This document shows positions 59,490 through 64,000 of a stretch of DNA of 64,000 bases, piece by piece; position 1 is the first letter of the stretch, and the number at the start of each line of letters is the position of its first letter. This DNA is from CAZKWG01 sp964615375 (GTDB lineage Bacteria > Myxococcota_A > UBA796 > CAZKWG01). The DNA lies in NCBI GenBank assembly GCA_964615375.1, contig CAZTOW010000006.1, forward strand, positions 124,001 to 188,000. The letters are read 5' to 3'. The notes beneath the pieces are model-generated. The model had not been told where the DNA came from. It searched no databases and saw only the letters and a program-made list of their open reading frames with translations. The position numbers and the translations under genes are program-made.

Positions 59490-60668
59490 CCCATGGCTGC
59501 TCGGCCTGAGCGCGCGCGGGTCCGGGCGCCCCCCCGCCTCCCGCGCCGCCGCCGCCAGCCACGCCGCGCCCACGGCCAGGCAGCCCTCGTCCACGTCGAA
59601 GCGGCCGGAGTGGGCCGGGGCCATGTCCTCGCCCGCGCGCCCGGCGCCGAAGCGCACGAAGGCCCCGGGCACGCGCTCCAGGTACCAGCCGAAGTCCTCG
59701 CCCCCCAGGTTCACGCCGCGCAGCGGGACCACCTGCACCTGACCCTCCGAATACTCAGATCGCACACGCTCTGCGGCCGCGCGAGCCAGGGCCGCCATTC
59801 CGGGCGTGTTGATCACGGGCGGCGTGCCGGAGAGCAGCTCCACCTCGACCTCCGCGCCGTGGGCGGCGGCCACGCCCTCGCTCACCCGGCGCAGCGAGCG
59901 CTGGAGCAGGGCCCGCACGCCCGGGTCGAGCGCGCGCAGGGTGCCCTCCAGGGTGGCGGTCTCGGCGATCACGTTCATGGCCTGCCCGGCCTGCAGGCGC
60001 CCCACGCTCAGCACGGCGGCGTGGGCGGGGTCCACCTCGCGGGAGACCACGGTCTGGAGCGCCCCCACCAGGGCGGCGGCGGCGACGACGGCGTCGATGG
60101 TCTCGTGCGGGCGCGCCCCGTGCCCCCCGCGCCCGCGCAGCGTGACGCGGAAGCCGTCGGTGGAGGCGTTGACGGGGCCCTCGGAGACCACCAGGGTCCC
60201 CACCGGGTAGCGGTTGTCCACATGGCCACCGAAGATGGCCATGACGTTGTCCAGGGCGCCCTCCTCGCAGAGCACGCGGGCGCCGGCCCCGGTCTCCTCC
60301 GCGGGCTGCCAGAGCAGGCGCACGGGACGAGGCGGCGGCTCCTCCAGCAGCAGGGCCGCGGCGCCCAGGAGCATGGCGCTGTGGGCGTCGTGACCGCAGG
60401 CGTGCATGACCCCCGGCCGCAGCGAGCAGAAGGGGAGCCCGGTGGCCTCCATCACGGGCAGGGCGTCCAGATCCGCCCGGAGCGCGACCGCCGGCCCGTC
60501 CTGGAGCCCCGGGAGCTCGGCCACCAGGCCGGTGCCGGCGATGATCCGCCCCTCCACCCCCAGATCGCGCAGCGCCATGCGCACGCGCTCCACGCTCTCC
60601 CGCTCGCTCCAGGAGAGCTCCGGGTGCTGGTGGAGCTCTCGGCGCAGCGCCACCATGCGCCCGATCAA
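59484..60668 (-). CDS. M20 family amidohydrolase (hippurate hydrolase-like)
   Basis: 394 residues from TTG 60668; ATG 60656 (VALRRELHQHPELSW) is an alternative start. Metal and catalytic motifs: VALRADLDALPV, VMHACGHDAHSAMLLGAA, WQPAEETGAGARVLC. The dimerisation domain follows (GFRVTLRGRGGHGARPHETI, the second-domain His), then GGEDFGWYLERVPGAFVRFG near the end with APAHSGRFDVDE. This is the M20D pattern of hippurate/N-acyl-amino-acid hydrolases. All zinc ligands appear present. It follows dtd after 17 nt on the same strand. Confidence 0.92.
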   Translation of the reverse strand: MIGRMVALRRELHQHPELSWSERESVERVRMALRDLGVEGRIIAGTGLVAELPGLQDGPAVALRADLDALPVMEATGLPFCSLRPGVMHACGHDAHSAMLLGAAALLLEEPPPRPVRLLWQPAEETGAGARVLCEEGALDNVMAIFGGHVDNRYPVGTLVVSEGPVNASTDGFRVTLRGRGGHGARPHETIDAVVAAAALVGALQTVVSREVDPAHAAVLSVGRLQAGQAMNVIAETATLEGTLRALDPGVRALLQRSLRRVSEGVAAAHGAEVEVELLSGTPPVINTPGMAALARAAAERVRSEYSEGQVQVVPLRGVNLGGEDFGWYLERVPGAFVRFGAGRAGEDMAPAHSGRFDVDEGCLAVGAAWLAAAAREAGGRPDPRALRPSSHGS

Positions 60669-60685
60669 CGTGGCGGAGGGGGCGC

Positions 60686-61129
60686 TCAGGGCGTCTCCAC
60701 CAGGAGCGTGACCGGCCCCTCGTTGACCAGGGAGACCCGCATCATCGCGCGGAAGACGCCCCGCTCCACCCGGGCCACGCCCTGCGCCGAGATCAGCGCG
60801 CAGAAGCGCTCGTAGAGGGCGTTGGCCTGCTCGGGCGGGGCGGCGTCGGTGAAGCTGGGCCGCCGGCCCTTGCGGGCGTCCCCGTAGAGCGTGAACTGGC
60901 TCACCACCAGGGCCCCGCCGCCCACGTCCAGCAGCGAGCGGTTCATGTTGCCGGCCTCGTCCGAGAAGATCCGCAGGTTGGCGACCTTCTCGGCCAGCCA
61001 GGCTGCCTTCTTCTCGTCGTCCCCGTGCCCCACGCCCAGCAGGATCAGGAGCCCGGCGTCGATGGAGCCCACGACCTGCCCCTCGACCTCGACAGACGCG
61101 GAGGAGACCCGTTGAATCAGCGCGCGCAT
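60686..61129 (-). CDS. dtd: D-aminoacyl-tRNA deacylase
   Basis: 147 residues, the normal Dtd length. RALIQRVSSASVEVEGQVVG opens the protein. GALVVSQFTLYGDARKGRRP holds the SQFTL motif and VNEGPVTLLVETP ends it with the NxGPVT motif (Gly-cisPro loop family). It removes D-amino acids and glycine from mischarged tRNA. The Rrf2 gene lies 19 bp upstream on the same strand. Confidence 0.95.
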   Translation of the reverse strand: MRALIQRVSSASVEVEGQVVGSIDAGLLILLGVGHGDDEKKAAWLAEKVANLRIFSDEAGNMNRSLLDVGGGALVVSQFTLYGDARKGRRPSFTDAAPPEQANALYERFCALISAQGVARVERGVFRAMMRVSLVNEGPVTLLVETP

Positions 61130-61148
61130 CGCCTCTGGATAACCCGCC

Positions 61149-61610
61149 TCAGAGCCGCTCGAGGGCGTGCCGCGCCGCGCCGCGCTGCAGGAGCGTCCAC
61201 AGCGCGCCCTTGTTCTTCGAGACGTCGGCCAGCGTGTAGCGGTCCAGCGTGGCGAAGAAGCTCTCCCGCGCCTCCTCCAGCGCCCGGGTCAGCCCGCAGC
61301 AGGCGGCGATGAGGCAGGTGTTCGTCTCGGGGTTGAAGCACTCGACCAGGTGCAGATCCGGCTCCAGATCCCGCACAACCTTGCCGACCACGATCTCCGA
61401 GGGGTCCCGCGCCAGCGCGATCCCGCCAGCGCGACCGCGCGTGGTGTTCACGTAGCCCGCGTGCGCGAGGCCCTGCACCACCTTGCGGAGGTGGTTGAGC
61501 GAGACGCCGAAAGCGAGCGCGATGTCCGGGGCCGCCGCCGTCCCGCCGGGAGAGGCGGCCAGGTAGAGCAGGACGCGGAGGCCGAAGTCGGTGTGAAGGT
61601 TCAGATGCAC
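61149..61610 (-). CDS. Rrf2 family regulator, NsrR-like
   Basis: 153 residues. LHTDFGLRVLLYLAASPGGT and IALAFGVSLNHLRKVVQGLA form the winged-helix reader, and YVNTTRGRAGGIALARDP is the wing. Three Cys in HLVECFNPETNTCLIAACCG (positions ~95-114) match the NsrR Fe-S ligands (C-F-x5-6-C-x-I-x-x-x-C), so it probably senses nitric oxide through an iron-sulfur cluster. Target genes are not visible; dtd and the M20 gene downstream may be in its transcript. Confidence 0.85.
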   Translation of the reverse strand: MHLNLHTDFGLRVLLYLAASPGGTAAAPDIALAFGVSLNHLRKVVQGLAHAGYVNTTRGRAGGIALARDPSEIVVGKVVRDLEPDLHLVECFNPETNTCLIAACCGLTRALEEARESFFATLDRYTLADVSKNKGALWTLLQRGAARHALERL

Positions 61611-61674
61611 GGGATCCTCTGGTCCTGCTGAACTCGAATGAGCTGAAGTCTTTAGCCCATCCGCGGGGCGCCGC

Positions 61675-62475
61675 CTACCGTGATCCGCTGGCGATCAGAC
61701 CGCTCAGGCCATAGAGCAGCGCCCCCGCACAGAGCGCCAGGATCACCGCCCGCCAGACTGGACCGCGCTCCCGCCCCGGCACCACCCGGTTGCCCCCCAG
61801 CGCCCCCAGCGCCACGCCCATCAGCAGCCCGCCCAGGTGCGCCCGGTGGTCCAGGAAGGGGATGAACAGCCCGACCGCCAGGTTCAGGACCACCCAGGGC
61901 AGCAGCCTCCGCCACAGCACGCCGCTCAGATCCTCCGGGAGCACGCGCCGCCAGCGCCACCCGAAGCCCAGCACCGCCCCCATCCAGCCGAAGAGGGCCC
62001 CGCTGGCCCCCACGCTCACGGTCAGGTCCCCCGACCAGCTCAGCAGCCCGCCCGCCACCCCGCAGACGAGGAAGAGGCCCAGCAGGCGCTGGGGCCCGAA
62101 CAGCGCCTCGCAGAGCGCGCCGAGGCCGACCAGGGCCGCCGCGTTCAAGCCCAGGTGGAGGCCGTCCCCGTGCAGGAAGAGGCTGGTGACCAGCCTCCAG
62201 GGCTCGCCGTCCTCCAGCGCCGTCCCGCTGAGCCCGCCCATGCGCTCCAGCGGACGGACGCCGCGGTTGCCGACCAGGGCCCACAGCGCCGGGCGACCGC
62301 GGTCGATCTGCCAGAGCGCGCCGGCCAGGTGCGCCCCCAGGATCGCCACCAGCAGCGCGGGCCAGGCCCAGGCCCGCTGCTGGAGCGCGCCGGTGAAGGC
62401 CACGTCCACCCACCAGCGACCGTGCTCCTCGGGGCTGGCGTCCGGCCCGGGACGCTCGGTCAGCGGACCCGCCAC
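61675..62475 (-). CDS. Rhomboid family intramembrane serine protease
   Basis: 266 residues from GTG 62475, which overlaps the end of the upstream gene by 16 bp. Six to seven helices. The catalytic Ser is in SVGASGALFGWMGAVLGF (GASG, Ser158) and the catalytic His in DHRAHLGGLLMGVALG (His213). HGDGLHLGLNAAALVGLG holds the conserved His-x-x-x-N region (H102/N111). Site and spacing match GlpG-type rhomboids, which cut membrane proteins. Substrates unknown. Confidence 0.9.
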   Translation of the reverse strand: MAGPLTERPGPDASPEEHGRWWVDVAFTGALQQRAWAWPALLVAILGAHLAGALWQIDRGRPALWALVGNRGVRPLERMGGLSGTALEDGEPWRLVTSLFLHGDGLHLGLNAAALVGLGALCEALFGPQRLLGLFLVCGVAGGLLSWSGDLTVSVGASGALFGWMGAVLGFGWRWRRVLPEDLSGVLWRRLLPWVVLNLAVGLFIPFLDHRAHLGGLLMGVALGALGGNRVVPGRERGPVWRAVILALCAGALLYGLSGLIASGSR

Positions 62476-63944
62476 AGCGTCACCTCCTCCAGTCGGCCCG
62501 GTCTCCAGCCCAGGGGCAGGGGGCCCAGGGTCTCGGCGTAGAAGCCCACGCCCTGCGCCAGGTCCAGCACACGGAGGCGCCCCAGGCCCGCCCCGCCGTG
62601 GGCCACCGCCTCCCAGCCCTCCCCCGGGCCGAAGCCGGGGCTCGCGTTCTCCGGGATGGCGACCAGGCCCTCGGCCGGCGGCGTCGCGCGGAAGGTCCAG
62701 CCGGCCTGCTCCATGCGCCAGCGGAAGCTCCACTCCCCGGTGAAGCTGCCGGGATCGGCGTCCTCCAGCACCGTCTCCGCCGCCGCCACCGCCGCCTCGG
62801 CGTAGGCCAGCTCCGCCCGGACCAGCGCGAGCGAGAGCCCCAGCTGCGCCGCCGCCGCCGCCCCGATCCAGAGCTCCCGGCGCCGACCGGCCAGGGCCAG
62901 AAGGAGCGGCGCCGCCCCTGGCAGCAGGTAGCGGCTGGCCGCGTAGTTGTGGCCGAGCGCCACGCCCAGCGTCACCACCCCCCCGAGCCCGCCCAGCAGC
63001 GGGCGGTCCCCCTCGCGCGCCCGCGCCGCGCCCACCAGCGCGAGCCCGCCCAGCACGGCCAGCCCCAGCAGCCCGAGCCGCTCCGCCGTGTCCGGCCCCT
63101 CCGGCCAGCCCAGCGCCAACGCAAGGCCCCCCAGCAGGAAGCCCAGGGGCAGCGCGCGGCGGTCCATCGCCAGCAGCGCAGCGGGGCCGACGACAAGCCC
63201 CAGACGCACTAAAACACCTAGTATCCTCTCCGGCAGCGGCCCCCGCGGGATCTCCCCCGCCCGGGAGAGCACCTCCCACAGGTGGACACGCCCATAGAGC
63301 GCGTAGAGCCAGCCCTCTCCCGCCGCCCAGGGCAGGAGGAAGGCCAGCCAGAAGGGCAGGCTCTCCCGCAGCCGCCCGCGTCGCCAGGCCTCCATCCCCA
63401 GCACGGGCGCCAGGATCAGCGCCGGGTAGCGCGTGAAGCCGGCCAGCGCGAGCGCGAGGCCCCCGGCGACCAGCACAGGCCAGCGCCGCGCCTGCTCCCA
63501 GGCCAGCACCCAGGCGCACAGCGCCGCCATCACCAGGCCGCTCGCCATGAGATCGGGCATCAGGCCGCGGCCCAGGGCCAGCACCACCACCGGGGCGCTG
63601 AGCGCCAGCGCGAGGGTGGGCCAGGGCCGGGGCGCGCGCTCGGCCAGCAGGCCCACGCCGAGCCCGAGCAGGGCGGCCCAGGGCAGGCCGGCGAGGCGCC
63701 GCAGGTCGGCCAGATCGTGGGCGAAGGGGAGGAGCAGCTTCAGCCAGGCGATGAAGAGCGGCGGGTGGGCGAAGACGAAGGCGTCCGGCGCGGGGCTGTC
63801 TCCCCAGGGGGGGCCCGGCCGCCACCAGTCGTAGGGGCGGGCCATCGGGGCGTGGGCGGCCAGCCAGAGCCAGGTCTCCTCGTCCAGGACGGGGAGCGCG
63901 TGGCCCCGGACGGCGACCAGCGCCGCCGCCGCGATCATGCCCAC
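62460..63944 (-). CDS. Polytopic GT39-like (ArnT/PMT type) membrane protein
   Basis: 494 residues from GTG 63944; ATG 63938 is two codons inside. About ten helices. The first outer loop has ALPVLDEETWLWLAAHAPMA, the acidic DEE motif expected for GT-C enzymes such as ArnT and PMT, and FAHPPLFIAWLKLLLPFAHD is their typical HPPL motif. The soluble C-terminal ~110 residues end TLWRVR. It probably moves a sugar from a polyprenyl carrier. A rare-codon patch (63226-63208; ATA CTA GGT GTT TTA) lies near residues 240-246. Coupled to the rhomboid gene by a 16-bp overlap. Confidence 0.75.
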   Translation of the reverse strand: MGMIAAAALVAVRGHALPVLDEETWLWLAAHAPMARPYDWWRPGPPWGDSPAPDAFVFAHPPLFIAWLKLLLPFAHDLADLRRLAGLPWAALLGLGVGLLAERAPRPWPTLALALSAPVVVLALGRGLMPDLMASGLVMAALCAWVLAWEQARRWPVLVAGGLALALAGFTRYPALILAPVLGMEAWRRGRLRESLPFWLAFLLPWAAGEGWLYALYGRVHLWEVLSRAGEIPRGPLPERILGVLVRLGLVVGPAALLAMDRRALPLGFLLGGLALALGWPEGPDTAERLGLLGLAVLGGLALVGAARAREGDRPLLGGLGGVVTLGVALGHNYAASRYLLPGAAPLLLALAGRRRELWIGAAAAAQLGLSLALVRAELAYAEAAVAAAETVLEDADPGSFTGEWSFRWRMEQAGWTFRATPPAEGLVAIPENASPGFGPGEGWEAVAHGGAGLGRLRVLDLAQGVGFYAETLGPLPLGWRPGRLEEVTLWRVR

Positions 63945-63961
63945 CAGGCGCGGCTGGAGCC

Positions 63962-64000
63962 TCAGACGGAGACCCCGAAGTCGCGCAGGGCCTGGTTCAG
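63962..64000 (-). CDS. C-terminal end of a gene running in from beyond the window
   Basis: The last 12 residues (LNQALRDFGVSV) of a minus-strand frame end at TGA 63964-63962, 17 nt before the GTG of the next gene. Nothing more can be said about its product. Confidence 0.45.
   Translation of the reverse strand: MNQALRDFGVSV

Overview
The window is chromosomal DNA from a very GC-rich bacterium, most likely an uncultured Myxococcota (delta-proteobacterial) lineage. The evidence is a MYXO-CTERM sorting tail (35212-36753), MopE-type metal-binding repeats, many surface lipoproteins rich in Asp/Gly/Thr, a Ser/Thr-kinase-like receptor and a sigma-54 promoter. Genes are tightly packed, often with 4-nt ATGA/GTGA overlaps.

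Layout. 1-5.5 kb: end of a transferase gene, two GT4 glycosyltransferases, a Cys-rich conserved protein, an NPPY DNA methyltransferase and a YbjN protein. 5.5-15.1 kb: housekeeping genes, namely dCMP deaminase, yicC, a TIGR02757 protein, gmk, a bifunctional Rel (p)ppGpp enzyme, a sulfotransferase, and purM-purN headed by a lipoprotein gene. 15.2-25.1 kb: a lipase-like hydrolase, a pseudokinase fused to a formylglycine-enzyme-like domain, an AarF/UbiB kinase, a GAF protein, a HEAT-repeat protein and two polytopic glycosyltransferase-like membrane proteins. 25.1-27.1 kb: a lower-GC two-gene cassette (AAA ATPase plus DUF4276-like protein), a candidate defence island. 27.2-51.7 kb: an ImuA-like protein, then a long run of secreted or surface proteins (hydrolase-like lipoprotein, HTTM protein, sulfatase-fold lipoprotein, MopE-repeat proteins, M23 peptidase, CotH, lamin-tail, DUF1501/cytochrome operon, FG-GAP propeller). 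In its middle lies a 21-codon ORF behind a near-perfect sigma-54 promoter.

52.4-56.6 kb: a CRISPR locus with a 37-bp repeat and about 31 spacers. An IS1111-group (IS110 family) element cuts one repeat in two. Removing 52999-54865 restores that repeat exactly. The non-coding right end of the element can fold into a stem, internal loop and cap whose two loop strands carry 7-8 nt matches to the two halves of the insertion site. This is the layout expected of a target-recognition loop of a bridge RNA/seekRNA. No cas gene is visible in the window.

57.1-64 kb: a gene interrupted by an in-frame amber codon, two small membrane proteins (one with HEAAH), an M20 amidohydrolase, dtd, an NsrR-like Rrf2 regulator, a rhomboid protease and a third GT39-like membrane protein.
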